The notes below the pieces were generated by a model. That model searched no databases. It saw only the letters and a program-made list of their open reading frames with translations, and was not told the DNA's origin. A DNA stretch of 26,913 bases from Verrucomicrobiales bacterium (GTDB taxonomy: Bacteria; Verrucomicrobiota; Verrucomicrobiia; Verrucomicrobiales; DEV007): positions 1 through 26,913 of the forward strand of contig JALRFZ010000712.1 in NCBI GenBank assembly GCA_023253615.1, read 5' to 3'. The translations under genes were made by a program, and so were the position numbers. Of the stretch, positions 16,609 to 26,881 are shown piece by piece (positions within the stretch are counted from its first letter, which is position 1; every line of letters begins with the position of its first letter).

Positions 16609-17955
16609 TCAGCGTTGGCGACGGGTGGCCGGGATGGCCGACTCGAAGCGGTAGGTCGCGCCCGCCGCATCCACGACTCCATCCCCGGCCGAGACCGAGA
16701 GCGACTGGCGCCCTTGGAGGAAACGTCCGCGAAGACGGCTCATGAGCGTCCGCGCGGCCGGCTTGAGGGATGCCTCGGAGGCGATGACGACACTCTCGCC
16801 CCCGGAGAGGGAAACCGCGGCAGTTCCGGCGCGGAGACCGGCGGTGACATTCGACTTTTTGCCGGCTTGATAGAGGCTGCTGGCGACCCCGACCTTCGAA
16901 CCACCTGCGACACTGCCGCGCAGCACGAAATTCCCCGCGCTTCCGCCCTCGTTGGCGAACCCGAAGAACGCCAGGGCTTTCTCGTTGTATTTCGCATTCA
17001 CGAGGATGGACTGCCGGGCGGCATCCCGGCCGAAAACTCCCCCACCCGTCCTGCCGTCGGTGGCGCGGGTCGGCCCCGCGCTGAGGTCGGCGGTCCCGGA
17101 GGCTCCATTGTGGGAGAAATTGTCGAAAAAGACCTCAAGCGGGATCTGGGACTCCTCGACCGCCGCCTGCGCCTCCGGCTCCGAAGCCAACCCTCCGAAG
17201 CCGGCCATCAGGGCCACGTCGGTGAAGAAGGGAAGCGGCTCCGACGGCTCATCGATGACCTTGGAGGTGCCGGACCGTCTTCCTTTCAACGGTCCGCTGT
17301 AGACGACTTCACCATTCAGCTCGACGGTGAAAATGGTGCGCGTGGCATCCAGCTTCATGCAAAGACGCAGCCATTGCCCGGAGAGGTCTGCCTCGATCTC
17401 CTCGTAGAATCCAGGACCGGAAACCACGTAAACGCTCTCCAATCCACCCTCCTCCACCCCGCCTTCCGGCTCGGAAGGGGGCTGCATGAAATAACGTGAA
17501 GAGACCGTCGCTCCGTAGATCGGGTATCCATAATCATCGAAGCCCGCGGCCATCCCGTAGCCCGCGTAATCTGCCGACCCCTCGTAAAAATAAAGATCGA
17601 CGCAGACCTCGGAGGTACCGTCAGGCAACTGGCGCACCCGCCCCGACGGATAGCCGTCGTACTCATCGCGGAACCTCAGCACCCCCTGGTCGGCGGCGAA
17701 GACATCCGGAGAGCGATCCTCGAGCACCTCCTCCATCCCGTTCCACAAACTCAGTTCGAGCGGATACCAGCCCGGCACGCTCGCCCCGGGAGCCGGCACC
17801 GGAGAGAGGACGACTTGGTTGAAGTGATCGTTGGTCAGACCGGGCACGGGTGCCGGAGCGCGCACCGGCGTCACGAGCGCGGATTGTGCGAACAGGGAAG
17901 AGCCGGAGACGAGGCCGGCAAGAAGAAGCGTAGCGGACAAGAGATGGCGGTTCAT
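16609..17955 (-). CDS. Hypothetical secreted protein (448 aa)
   Basis: I do not recognise a family. The protein starts with a clear signal peptide (MNRHLLSATLLLAGLVSGSSLFAQ) and has no other membrane segment. A Pro-rich linker (RAPAPVPG) is followed by a region with many aromatic and acidic residues that looks like a beta-sandwich. Phrases such as VCVDLYFYEG, GQWLRLCMKLDATRTIFTVELNGEVVYSGPL and EVFFDNFSHNG are reminiscent of LamG/concanavalin-like folds. The C-terminal 150 residues (from about DLSAGPTRATDGRT) are Gly/Ala/Ser-rich with repeating strand-like segments, ending in basic RRQR. It is probably exported or surface-associated. It lies between the barrel genes and pyrE on the same strand with 131-bp and 102-bp gaps, so operon membership is unclear. 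Confidence 0.75.
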   Translation of the reverse strand: MNRHLLSATLLLAGLVSGSSLFAQSALVTPVRAPAPVPGLTNDHFNQVVLSPVPAPGASVPGWYPLELSLWNGMEEVLEDRSPDVFAADQGVLRFRDEYDGYPSGRVRQLPDGTSEVCVDLYFYEGSADYAGYGMAAGFDDYGYPIYGATVSSRYFMQPPSEPEGGVEEGGLESVYVVSGPGFYEEIEADLSGQWLRLCMKLDATRTIFTVELNGEVVYSGPLKGRRSGTSKVIDEPSEPLPFFTDVALMAGFGGLASEPEAQAAVEESQIPLEVFFDNFSHNGASGTADLSAGPTRATDGRTGGGVFGRDAARQSILVNAKYNEKALAFFGFANEGGSAGNFVLRGSVAGGSKVGVASSLYQAGKKSNVTAGLRAGTAAVSLSGGESVVIASEASLKPAARTLMSRLRGRFLQGRQSLSVSAGDGVVDAAGATYRFESAIPATRRQR

Positions 17956-18057
17956 GAGTGGAATCGGGTGCGGTAGGAAGGGCCGACGCTAGGTAGCCCC
18001 TTGACCCATCACCACCGAGTCCGCCCAAAAAGCAACCACCGCGGACGCGGAAACACC

Positions 18058-18660
18058 TCACCCGACCTTTTTCGTGCCGGGCCGCACCGCCGGGATCGCC
18101 GCGAGATCGGCGGGTACGGCATCGGGCTCGTAGACGGGAAACTGAATCTCCATGCAGGAGACGACCGGATAATCCCCCACCGTCGATTTGCCCGACCGGT
18201 TCACGACCACGAAGACACCGGCGACGACACCTCCCTGCGCCTCGATGAAGTCGGTCAGTTCCAGCAAGGTGCCGCCCGTGGTGATGACATCTTCGACCAG
18301 GAGGAGACGCTCGCCCCGTTTGATTTCAAACCCCCGCTTCAGCTCGAGCAGATTCGTCTCCGGATTGCGCTCCGCGTAGATCGTTCGGGCATGGACGGCG
18401 AGACCGACCTGCTGCCCCACCGGCACGCCACCCATCGCGGGGCTCAGCACCACGTCGATGCCCCCGAGCGCCCCGAGCCGCGGCACGACCTGCTCGATCA
18501 TGCGCTGCAGCTCCCAGGGGTGCTGGACGAGCTTTCCCTTTTTCACGTAGTAAGCGGAATGTTTTCCGCTCGCGAGGATGAAGTGGCCTTGCTCGACCGC
18601 TCCGTAATCCTTCAGCAGTTCGATCGTTTCTTCAGGCGATTTCGGCAATTCGGTTCGCAT
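18058..18660 (-). CDS. pyrE: Orotate phosphoribosyltransferase
   Basis: This 200-residue enzyme transfers phosphoribose from PRPP to orotate to make OMP, step 5 of UMP synthesis. It carries FILASGKHSAYYVKKGK (about 27-43), typical of bacterial PyrE, and the PRPP-binding loop LLLVEDVITTGGTL at about 119-132. Length fits the family (about 200-215). ATG 18660 is chosen because it puts the conserved EETIELLKDYGAV at the start; the open frame continues upstream to 18846 only as a shadow of pyrF. The start lies inside the end of pyrF, overlapping it by 29 bp in another frame, which suggests coupled translation. Its product feeds straight to PyrF. Confidence 0.95.
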   Translation of the reverse strand: MRTELPKSPEETIELLKDYGAVEQGHFILASGKHSAYYVKKGKLVQHPWELQRMIEQVVPRLGALGGIDVVLSPAMGGVPVGQQVGLAVHARTIYAERNPETNLLELKRGFEIKRGERLLLVEDVITTGGTLLELTDFIEAQGGVVAGVFVVVNRSGKSTVGDYPVVSCMEIQFPVYEPDAVPADLAAIPAVRPGTKKVG

Positions 18661-19414
18661 AATCCCGGGCTTTTTCGGCAAAGGTGAGGTGGGTGTCGGC
18701 ATACAGGATGCCACGTGAAACATTGATGACGGAGGGCGCCTTGCGGTCCGCGCCGCGGAGGGTTTCGAGATCGCCACCCTGCGCGCCGAGGCCGGGAATG
18801 AGCAAGGGCACGTCGGGCATGCGGGCGAGGACGTCGGCGGAGACATTCGTCAGGCCCAGGACCAGTCCGATGCTCCCCTCCCCCGCCGGAGTCTCCGGAG
18901 CGCGCCGGGTCAGATCGCCGACCAATTCAAAGACCTTGCGGCCGTTGGCGAGGTCGTGCAGCTCGAGGTCGGCGGCACCGGGATTCGAGGTCACCCCGAG
19001 CAAATAGACGCCTTTTCCCGGATGCTGCAGGAAGGGCTCGACCGAGTCGTATCCCATGTAAGGGCTCAGCGTCACCGCATCGACATCCCAGAGATCGAAA
19101 TAGGCTTTCGCATAATGCTCCTGCGTCGTGCCGATGTCACCGCGCTTGGCGTCGAGGATCACCGGCACCCCCGTCGTTTTCATCGTGGCAATGAGCGACT
19201 CGACGAGTTCGTAGCCGGGCACGCCGAGTGCCTCGAAGTAGGCGATGTTGGGTTTGAAAGCGGCCGCATGATCCGCCGTCTCTTCGATCACCCGCTCGCA
19301 GAAAGCCGCGAGATCGGAGATCGAGGGATGCAGGTCGAGACGCGGGTCGATCCCGACGCAGAGCGCGCTGCCGGTGACGGCGATGCGTTGCCTGAGACGT
19401 TGGGCGTAGGTCAT
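18632..19414 (-). CDS. pyrF: Orotidine 5'-phosphate decarboxylase (type 2 subfamily)
   Basis: This 260-residue enzyme decarboxylates OMP to UMP, the final step of pyrimidine synthesis. The catalytic motif DAKRGDIGTT is at residues 88-97. LCVGIDPRLD near the N-terminus, AFKPNIAYFEALG, and the phosphate-binding end GLGAQGGD and NVSRGILY also fit. The length and the RGDIGTT wording indicate the longer type 2 PyrF seen in actinobacteria, Myxococcus and others, rather than the 230-residue E. coli type. It sits 39 bp after leuB and overlaps pyrE by 29 bp, with all three on the same strand. Confidence 0.95.
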   Translation of the reverse strand: MTYAQRLRQRIAVTGSALCVGIDPRLDLHPSISDLAAFCERVIEETADHAAAFKPNIAYFEALGVPGYELVESLIATMKTTGVPVILDAKRGDIGTTQEHYAKAYFDLWDVDAVTLSPYMGYDSVEPFLQHPGKGVYLLGVTSNPGAADLELHDLANGRKVFELVGDLTRRAPETPAGEGSIGLVLGLTNVSADVLARMPDVPLLIPGLGAQGGDLETLRGADRKAPSVINVSRGILYADTHLTFAEKARDYANRIAEIA

Positions 19415-19453
19415 GGTGGTTTTGTCAGGGTCGTGTCGCGGAGCCGGACGGGA

Positions 19454-21489
<2,036 letters not shown>

Positions 21490-21640
21490 TCCGCCCAATA
21501 TACGGCCGGATCGCCTCAACGTTTCGAAAAAAAGACGCGGGAAAACCCCGACCCGAAGGGGCCAACCCGAAAGAGACCTCCGCGCGTACGCGTCCAGTTG
21601 CCCCCGGGGACTCCGCGCCTTATCGTTTCCGCCACCCTCG

Positions 21641-22819
21641 ATGACCCATCGCCCCATCCCCGTCACCTTCCATCATCGCGTCGCCTTCACCCACGGCGCC
21701 TTTGATCCGAAGAATCTGACCCTGCGCGACCTCGTCGCCGAAGCCTGCGATCTCGATGGCACCGCGAAAGTCCTCGTCCTACTCGATGCCGGCGTTGCCG
21801 CGGCCGACCCGAGATTGAGCTCCCGCATTTCCCAATATTTCTCCGTCCACGCCGACACCCTCCACCTCGTCACCGATCCCATGCTCCTCACCGGGGGCGA
21901 AGCGTGCAAGAATGATTGGTCGCTCGTCGAGAAGATCTGGCAGGCGATCGAGTATTTCAAAATCTGCCGCCACTCCTACGTCATCGCGATCGGAGGCGGC
22001 GCCTTTCTCGACCTCGCCGGATTCGGGGCCGCGACCGCCCACCGCGGCATCCGCCTCATCCGCATGCCCACCACCACCCTCAGCCAGGGCGACGGCGGCG
22101 TCGGGGTGAAGAACGGCGTCAATTATTTCGGCAAGAAAAACTGGATCGGCACCTTCTCCGTCCCTTTTGCCATCGTCAACGATCTCGACTTCCTCTCCGT
22201 GCTGCCGGCCCGCGCCTGCCGCGACGGCATCATCGAGGCGATCAAGGTGGCCCTCATCCGCGACCGGGCCTTCTATGAATTCCTCAGGGCCAACGGCCCC
22301 GCCCTCGGCCGCCTCGAGAAAAAGCCGCTCGAACTCGCCATCCGGCGCAGCGCCGAGAACCACGTCGATCACATCGCCACCAGCGGCGACCCCTTCGAAT
22401 ACGGCTCGGCGCGCCCCCTCGATTTCGGCCACTGGGTCGCCCACAAACTCGAACAGATCTCGAATTTCGCCGTCAGCCATGGCGAAGCCGTCGCCATCGG
22501 CATGGCCGTCGATCTGCTCTATTCGGTGAAGATCGGCCTGCTCCCCCGCGCCACCGCCGATGAGATCCTCGACCTCATCGAGACCGTCGGCTTCGACCTC
22601 TGGTCCGCCGAGCTCGATCGCGAAGAGCGCGGAAGGCCGGTCATTCTCGCTGGTCTCGAGGAATTCCGCGAACACCTCGGCGGACGTCTCACCATCACCC
22701 TCGTCCCCGGCATCGGTGAAAAGCTCGAGGTGCACGAGATGGACGAAAACGCGATTCTCGCGGCGATGGTGGAATTGCGGGAGCGCGCGGGGAAGGCGGT
22801 GAAAGTCCGGACACACTGA
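21641..22819 (+). CDS. 3-dehydroquinate synthase superfamily protein, EboD-like
   Basis: This 392-residue member of the sugar-phosphate cyclase superfamily has the expected active-site layout. GGEACKND is at 85-92, IGGGAFLDLAGFGAATAHRG from 117, DGGVGVKNGVN at 151-161, EAIKVALI at 199-206, DFGHWVAHKLE and SHGEAVAIGM. Classic AroB reads DSSVGGKTGVN at the third motif and GHTxGHAxE at the fifth. The VGVKNGVN wording and the AFTHGAFDP-type N-terminus instead resemble EboD, a member of the eboABCDEF cluster involved in moving precursors to the periplasm (e.g. scytonemin). ATG 21641 starts the conserved region; the frame is open upstream to 21167 only as a shadow of the SHD1 gene. It is divergent from SHD1, and no other ebo gene is nearby. 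Plain 3-dehydroquinate synthase activity remains possible. Confidence 0.75.
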   Translation: MTHRPIPVTFHHRVAFTHGAFDPKNLTLRDLVAEACDLDGTAKVLVLLDAGVAAADPRLSSRISQYFSVHADTLHLVTDPMLLTGGEACKNDWSLVEKIWQAIEYFKICRHSYVIAIGGGAFLDLAGFGAATAHRGIRLIRMPTTTLSQGDGGVGVKNGVNYFGKKNWIGTFSVPFAIVNDLDFLSVLPARACRDGIIEAIKVALIRDRAFYEFLRANGPALGRLEKKPLELAIRRSAENHVDHIATSGDPFEYGSARPLDFGHWVAHKLEQISNFAVSHGEAVAIGMAVDLLYSVKIGLLPRATADEILDLIETVGFDLWSAELDREERGRPVILAGLEEFREHLGGRLTITLVPGIGEKLEVHEMDENAILAAMVELRERAGKAVKVRTH

Positions 22820-22862
22820 TTGGCCCGGTATTTCCGCGAGCCCTGCTCCCCAAGACACGAAA

Positions 22863-22889
22863 AAACCCGCGGACCGGAGTCGCGGGTTT
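22863..22889 (-). terminator. Intrinsic terminator of the LysM lipoprotein gene
   Basis: AAACCCGCG (22863-22871) and CGCGGGTTT (22881-22889) form a perfect 9-bp stem with a 9-nt loop. On the minus strand the stem is followed by a run of T (CGCGGGTTTTTTCG), placing a good intrinsic terminator about 50 bp after the LysM stop. On the + strand only three T follow, but it may also help end the EboD-like transcript that stops at 22819. Confidence 0.85.
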
Positions 22890-22938
22890 CGTCGGGGGGA
22901 ATTTGGCAGGGTCTGGTCTGAAACCAAACAGGGTCGGA

Positions 22939-23385
22939 TCAGGGAATCACGAGCTGTTGGCCGGGGCGGATCACGTCGCTGGTCAGGCCGTTCGCACTCT
23001 TCAAGGCCGCCACCGTGGTGCCGTTCTTCTGGCTGATACGATAAAGGTTCTCACCGCCGGAGACCGTATGCGTCTTGCTGCCCGAACCGGTGTAGGAGAC
23101 CGGTGCGCTCGAGCCACCCGACGTCGCGGGACCCGTGTAGGTGGGCTGGTTGTAGGTCGGCACCGACGGCACGCTCGGCATCGAGGTCGGCGGCGTGTAA
23201 GTGTTTTCCGTGTAGGACGGATACGAGCTGTTGGACGGCGTGCTCGAGTAGTTCGTCGTGTTGCCCGACGAGCTGTAGTAAGGATTGTTCTGGTAGGCGT
23301 TCGTCGACGCGGTCTTCGTGCTCTTGCAGGAAGTGGTCAGCGCGGCAAGCCCGAGGAGCGGCAGAAGGATACAAAAAGATCTCAT
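22939..23385 (-). CDS. LysM domain lipoprotein
   Basis: This 148-residue protein has a signal peptide ending in a lipobox-like LTTSC (Cys20; the -3 residue is Thr, slightly off consensus), so it is probably lipid-anchored. Residues about 21-105 are a low-complexity linker rich in Ser, Tyr, Pro, Thr and Asn (NNPYYSSSGNTTNYSSTPSN). The last 44 residues are one LysM domain (THTVSGGENLYRISQKNGTT ... LTSDVIRPGQQLVIP), a peptidoglycan-binding fold. It is therefore likely held between outer membrane and cell wall. No catalytic peptidase domain follows, unlike NlpD-type proteins. It is a monocistronic unit with its own promoter and terminator. Confidence 0.88.
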   Translation of the reverse strand: MRSFCILLPLLGLAALTTSCKSTKTASTNAYQNNPYYSSSGNTTNYSSTPSNSSYPSYTENTYTPPTSMPSVPSVPTYNQPTYTGPATSGGSSAPVSYTGSGSKTHTVSGGENLYRISQKNGTTVAALKSANGLTSDVIRPGQQLVIP

Positions 23386-23418
23386 ATCGATGGGTGGGAG
23401 GTCAATAACTTCCCGAGA

Positions 23419-23446
23419 ATATTAAGGTTTCTTAAATTTACGGCAA
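23419..23446 (-). promoter_or_regulatory. Sigma70-like promoter of the LysM gene
   Basis: On the minus strand TTGCCG (23441-23446) and TAATAT (23419-23424) are separated by 16 bp, and the start codon is 34 bp beyond. An AT-rich perfect palindrome, ATTTTTTAAAAAAT (23449-23462), lies directly upstream of the -35, where an UP element would be. The stretch stands out sharply in this GC-rich window. Confidence 0.6.
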
Positions 23447-23558
23447 GCATTTTTTAAAAAATCTGGAGAATTCTTTTATTTTTGAGCGTCACCTCGTCCG
23501 AGAAGGCACCCGATTTCGCCTTGCGCGAGCCCGTGGCGGGGATCATGCTCCGCCATCC

Positions 23559-25097
23559 ATGAGCATCACCCGCGCCCTCATCTCGGTCTCTGACAAGACC
23601 GGCCTCGACGAGCTTGCCAAAGGCCTCCACCGTCACGGTGTCGAGATCCTTTCCACCGGCGGCACCGCCAAATTCATCGCCTCCCTCGATATCCCCGTGA
23701 TCGAAGTTTCGGACTTCACCGGCTTCCCCGAGATGCTCGACGGACGGGTCAAAACCCTGCATCCCAAGGTCCATGGCGGTCTACTTTTCCGCCGCGATCT
23801 GCCCGAGCATGGCAAACAGGCCGCCGAGCACGGGATCCAGCCGATCGACCTCGTCGTCGTGAACCTTTACCCCTTCGAGCAGACCGTCGCCAAGGAAGGC
23901 GTCACGCGTGAGGAGGCGATCGAGCAGATCGACATCGGTGGCCCCAGCATGCTGCGCTCGGCCTCGAAGAACCACGACGCCGTCACCGTCGTCGTCGATC
24001 CCGCCGACTACGCGGTGGTGCTTTCCGAAATGGACGAGCACAAGGGTGCCACCACCCTGAAGACCCGCGAACGCCTCGCCATCAAAGTCTTCCAGCGCAC
24101 CGCGGCCTATGATGCCGCGATCGCCGCCTATCTGAACGACGCGCAGGAGACCGAGGCCTCTTTCTCCATCAGCCTGCCCCTCTGTCAGGAGCTCCGCTAT
24201 GGTGAAAACCCGCACCAGAAAGCCTCGCTCTACGGGGATTTCACCGAACACTTCAAGCAGATCCAGGGCAAGGAGCTCAGCTACACGAACGTGATCGACA
24301 TCGCCGCGGCCGGCGAACTCATCCTCGAATTCCGTCGTCCCGCCGTCGCGATCTTGAAGCACACGAATCCCTGCGGCGTCGGCGCCGATGAGAACGACCT
24401 CCGCCTTGCCTGGGAAAAGGCCTTCGAGACCGATCGCCAGGCCCCCTTCGGCGGCGTCATCGTCTGCAACCGTCCCCTCGGCATCGGATTGGCCCGGGTC
24501 ATCTCGGAGATCTTCACCGACGTCATCATCGCGCCCGAGTTCGAGAGCGATGCCCGCGCCCTGCTGCAGAAGAAAAAGAACCTTCGTCTCATCCAGATGA
24601 ACGAGTCTTTCCGCGACACGCTCGAAGATCCGGTGATCCACTCGGCTCCCGGAGGCCTCCTCGTGATGGACCACGACGTCCGCGCCCTCGGCCTCGAGGA
24701 CATCGAGAAGAAGGTCGTCACCCAGCGCCCCCCCACCGCCGAGGAGATCGAGGCGATGCGATTCGGCTGGCGCATCGTGAAACACGTGAAATCGAACGCG
24801 ATCGTTTTCACCACGAGCGACCGCACCCTCGCCATCGGCGCGGGCCAGATGTCGCGCGTCGATTCCTGCCGCATCGCCACCTGGAAAGCCGAGCAGGCGG
24901 GCCTCAGCCTGAAGGGCTCCATCGTCGCGAGCGACGCCATGTTCCCCTTCCCCGACGGCCTCACCTACGCCCTCGAAGCCGGTGCCACCGCCGCGATCCA
25001 GCCCGGAGGCTCGATGCGCGACGAAGACGTCATCAAGGCCGCCGACGCCCACGGTGCCGCGATGGTCTTCACGGGACACCGCCACTTCCTGCATTGA
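23559..25097 (+). CDS. purH: Bifunctional AICAR formyltransferase / IMP cyclohydrolase
   Basis: This 512-residue enzyme carries out the last two steps of IMP synthesis. The N-terminal MGS-like cyclohydrolase domain (residues 1 to about 140) has [46 protein letters not shown] and [14 protein letters not shown]. The formyltransferase domain follows with RYGENPHQ (213-220) and the catalytic KHTNPCG (267-273), then DSCRIA and [19 protein letters not shown] near the end, closing on TGHRHFLH. The length and ends match the family. ATG 23559 gives the expected N-terminus [15 protein letters not shown]. No purine gene is adjacent. An AT-rich spacer shared with the divergent LysM gene lies upstream. 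Confidence 0.97.
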   Translation: MSITRALISVSDKTGLDELAKGLHRHGVEILSTGGTAKFIASLDIPVIEVSDFTGFPEMLDGRVKTLHPKVHGGLLFRRDLPEHGKQAAEHGIQPIDLVVVNLYPFEQTVAKEGVTREEAIEQIDIGGPSMLRSASKNHDAVTVVVDPADYAVVLSEMDEHKGATTLKTRERLAIKVFQRTAAYDAAIAAYLNDAQETEASFSISLPLCQELRYGENPHQKASLYGDFTEHFKQIQGKELSYTNVIDIAAAGELILEFRRPAVAILKHTNPCGVGADENDLRLAWEKAFETDRQAPFGGVIVCNRPLGIGLARVISEIFTDVIIAPEFESDARALLQKKKNLRLIQMNESFRDTLEDPVIHSAPGGLLVMDHDVRALGLEDIEKKVVTQRPPTAEEIEAMRFGWRIVKHVKSNAIVFTTSDRTLAIGAGQMSRVDSCRIATWKAEQAGLSLKGSIVASDAMFPFPDGLTYALEAGATAAIQPGGSMRDEDVIKAADAHGAAMVFTGHRHFLH

Positions 25098-25107
25098 GCG
25101 GGGGAGC

Positions 25108-25138
25108 GGGAACGAGAACGAGAACCGGCGGCCGGTTC
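25108..25138 (+). repeat. Short (GAACGA) hexamers running into a hairpin after purH
   Basis: GGGAACGAGAACGAGAACC (25108-25126) consists of repeated 6-mers. It leads into an inverted repeat: GAACCGG (25122-25128) and CCGGTTC (25132-25138) around a CGG loop. It lies 10-41 bp after the purH stop. There is no T-run, so it is not a standard terminator. The unit resembles the GAGCAC repeat at 453-500 in length and purine-rich phase. Confidence 0.55.
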
Positions 25139-25192
25139 GAGGGAAACAACTGCCCGGTTGACGGAACCACTACGTCCCCATCACCTCCTTCT

Positions 25193-25210
25193 CAACGGTG
25201 TGGAAAACTC
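25193..25210 (+). repeat. Left terminal inverted repeat of the IS
   Basis: CAACGGTGTGGAAAACTC, matching the right end 18 of 18 in inverse orientation. The outermost part, ACGGTGTGG, is the likely transposase-binding tip. Confidence 0.9.
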
Positions 25211-25260
25211 GCTCAGAAAACATCGGCCTGGAGGCCCGTGGCGGCACTTTCCGCGAGGTT

Positions 25261-25302
25261 GCCGAAGCTGGTTCGGCGGGGGTTCGAATCACCCTCCCGG
25301 CC
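25261..25302 (+). other. tRNA-3'-end-like sequence in the IS leader
   Basis: GCCGAA-GCTGG-TTCGGC (25261-25277) is a hairpin like the long variable arm of a class II tRNA. It runs directly into GGGGG-TTCGAAT-CACCC (25278-25294), a T-arm with the standard loop and one mismatch, then TCCCGGC as a 3' acceptor strand. I cannot find a matching 5' half (D-arm, anticodon arm) upstream, so it is not a functional tRNA. It may be a captured tRNA end or a chance resemblance. Confidence 0.35.
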
Positions 25303-25375
25303 GACTGCGACGCGATAAAAGCGGCGGCGGGGCGATTCATCGTTTGACTGATGCTTCGAGCCGGAAAATTTTTTC

Positions 25376-26648
25376 ATGGCCTCGTCACAACACCCTGATT
25401 CACCCGTTTTCCGCCGCTTTTTCCAACCCGCCCGCGATGCCCTCACTGGTTCAAAAGCCCGCTTCCTTTGCCATCGAATCTCCGACGAGGCCTACCTCGC
25501 CGCCGGTGTTCTCCGCTGCGTGAGCGACTCGCGCACCGGCCGCGACTTCCTCCAGCGCCATGGGGACGGCGGCGGAGCCGACATCTCCGTCGATCTCTTT
25601 TTCAAGGCGATTCAAAGCAAGCGCCGTTTTAACAACCTCGCTTCGATCAACGCCGGATTGGCCCCGCTGATGGCGGCCTCCGCGGAGGATCCCTTCGCTT
25701 CCATTCCTGAACTCAAAGGCTTCGCCATCTACGCGGGCGACGGCCATTATCATGCCGCCGCGGTTCACGATCGGAAGCGTCTCGACCGCAGCGGAACGAT
25801 GCGCAAGGAGGCCGCGGGGCACTTCTTCCTCCTCGACCTGCGGACCCACTTCCTCTCCCACCTCGCCGGAGCCGAACAGGGCGCACAACCGCAAACGCGA
25901 ACACGACATGCACGCGCTCAAGCGTCTTGGGACCGACGCGCTCCGTGGCGGACAGCCCAAGGGCAAGAAGGTGATCCTCGCCTGGGACAAGGCCGGCATT
26001 GACTTCGCCTTCCGGCACAAGGTGAAGCAATCCTCGGGTCTCGATTTCATCTCCCGGGAGAAGGAGAACATGAAGCTCATCCGCTGCGGCGAGCGTTCCT
26101 TCGACCGCGACGACCACCGCAACGCAGGGGTTCTCTCCGATGAGTATGTCGGTCCCGGAGGAGGAGCCGGGGCGATGCTTCGTCGCATCACCTATCTCGA
26201 TCCGGCGGAGGGGACCCGCTACGCCTACCTCACCACCGAGATGGGTCTGCCGCCGGGTTTGCTCGTGCTGATCTACAAGCAGCGTTGGGATGTGGAAAAG
26301 GTTTTCGACGAACTCAAAACCAAACTGGTGGAGAAAAAGGCATGGGGAAGCAAGGCCACGGCGAAAGCCACCCAGGCGCAGTTCCTCTGCCTGGCCCACA
26401 ACCTCATGGTGCTCTTGGAGGAGGATCTTCTCAAGGTCGAACAGATCGACAATGCCAAGGAACGGAAGCGAAAATCCGGACGGAAGGAAAAGGCGGAGAA
26501 GGACGGGACGAATTTTGTCGCCACCGCGCTCCAGCGCTTCACGGTGAGGACTTTGAAATTCATCCGCTGGCTGAGGAACTTCGTCTACCGCCCGACTTCC
26601 CGGGAGGCCGCCCCGGCCCGGCTACGCCATGTCTACGCGACTTTTTAG
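25376..26648 (+). pseudogene. IS4-family transposase, interrupted by a +1 frameshift
   Basis: Two overlapping frames together make one transposase of about 424 residues. The first frame starts at ATG 25376 and supplies the N-terminal domain and the first catalytic Asp (GFAIYAGDGHYH, D122). The second frame carries on from about 25881 with HNRKREHDMHALKRL, the second Asp in VILAWDKAGIDF, and the glutamate region YKQRWDVEKVFDELK, an exact Y-2-R-3-E-6-K signature, ending at 26648. The break is at CAGGGCGC (25877-25884); removing one G would join the frames. The needed shift is +1, not the -1 slippage used by many IS elements, so it looks like an inactivating indel or a sequence error. The catalytic residues are otherwise intact. 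Confidence 0.85.
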
Positions 26649-26652
26649 TGAA

Positions 26653-26670
26653 GAGTTTTCCACACCGTTG
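26653..26670 (-). repeat. Right terminal inverted repeat of the IS
   Basis: GAGTTTTCCACACCGTTG, the exact reverse complement of the left end. It starts 5 bp after the transposase stop codon, as is common for compact IS elements. Confidence 0.9.
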
Positions 26671-26737
26671 TTATTTAATTATTAATTTCCCTGAATCTGC
26701 TGGAGAGAACTTGAGCTCGTCTTCCCGGCGAAGTGCC

Positions 26738-26764
26738 GTCGGCAGGGATGCCGGCGCTCCCAGG
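26738..26764. repeat. Hairpin repeat, copy 1
   Basis: A 27-bp unit, GTCGGCAGGGATGCCGGC followed by GCTCCCAGG. The first 18 bases form a 6-bp stem (one G-T wobble) with loop AGGGAT. It matches copy 2 at 25 of 27 positions. It lies in non-coding DNA right of the IS; the short minus-strand ORF across it shows no family features. Confidence 0.7.
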
Positions 26765-26881
26765 TCGACCGGCGCGGGACTGGCGCGGGGTGGTGAGTCC
26801 GCTGGATCGGTTTCCCGTCGCTGCGGGTGTGAAGGAATGGGCTTCGCAGGCAGCGCAGGAGACTTCCCCTGGCGAAACCAC

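Larger units (their letters stand above)
25193..26670 (+). mobile_element. IS4-family insertion sequence, 1,478 bp
   Basis: The element is bounded by perfect 18-bp inverted repeats: CAACGGTGTGGAAAACTC at 25193-25210 and its reverse complement at 26653-26670. Between them lies one DDE transposase gene, now split by a frameshift. The transposase has the Y-(2)-R-(3)-E-(6)-K signature that defines the IS4 family. No target-site duplication is visible (left flank TCCTTCT, right flank TTATTTA), so the insertion may be old, have arisen by recombination, or the true ends may be offset by a few bases. A 165-bp leader between the left repeat and the transposase start contains a tRNA-3'-end-like sequence. 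Confidence 0.88.

Noticed and set aside
23781..25094. 437-aa open frame on the minus strand
   Set aside because: It is the mirror of purH.
25229..25305. Complete tRNA gene of about 77 nt
   Set aside because: The 3' half looks right, but there is no acceptable D-arm or anticodon arm, and the discriminator and acceptor pairing fail at several positions.
26675..26881. 68-aa minus-strand ORF across the 3' repeats
   Set aside because: It translates repeat sequence (PGSAGIPADG) and has no domain or start context.
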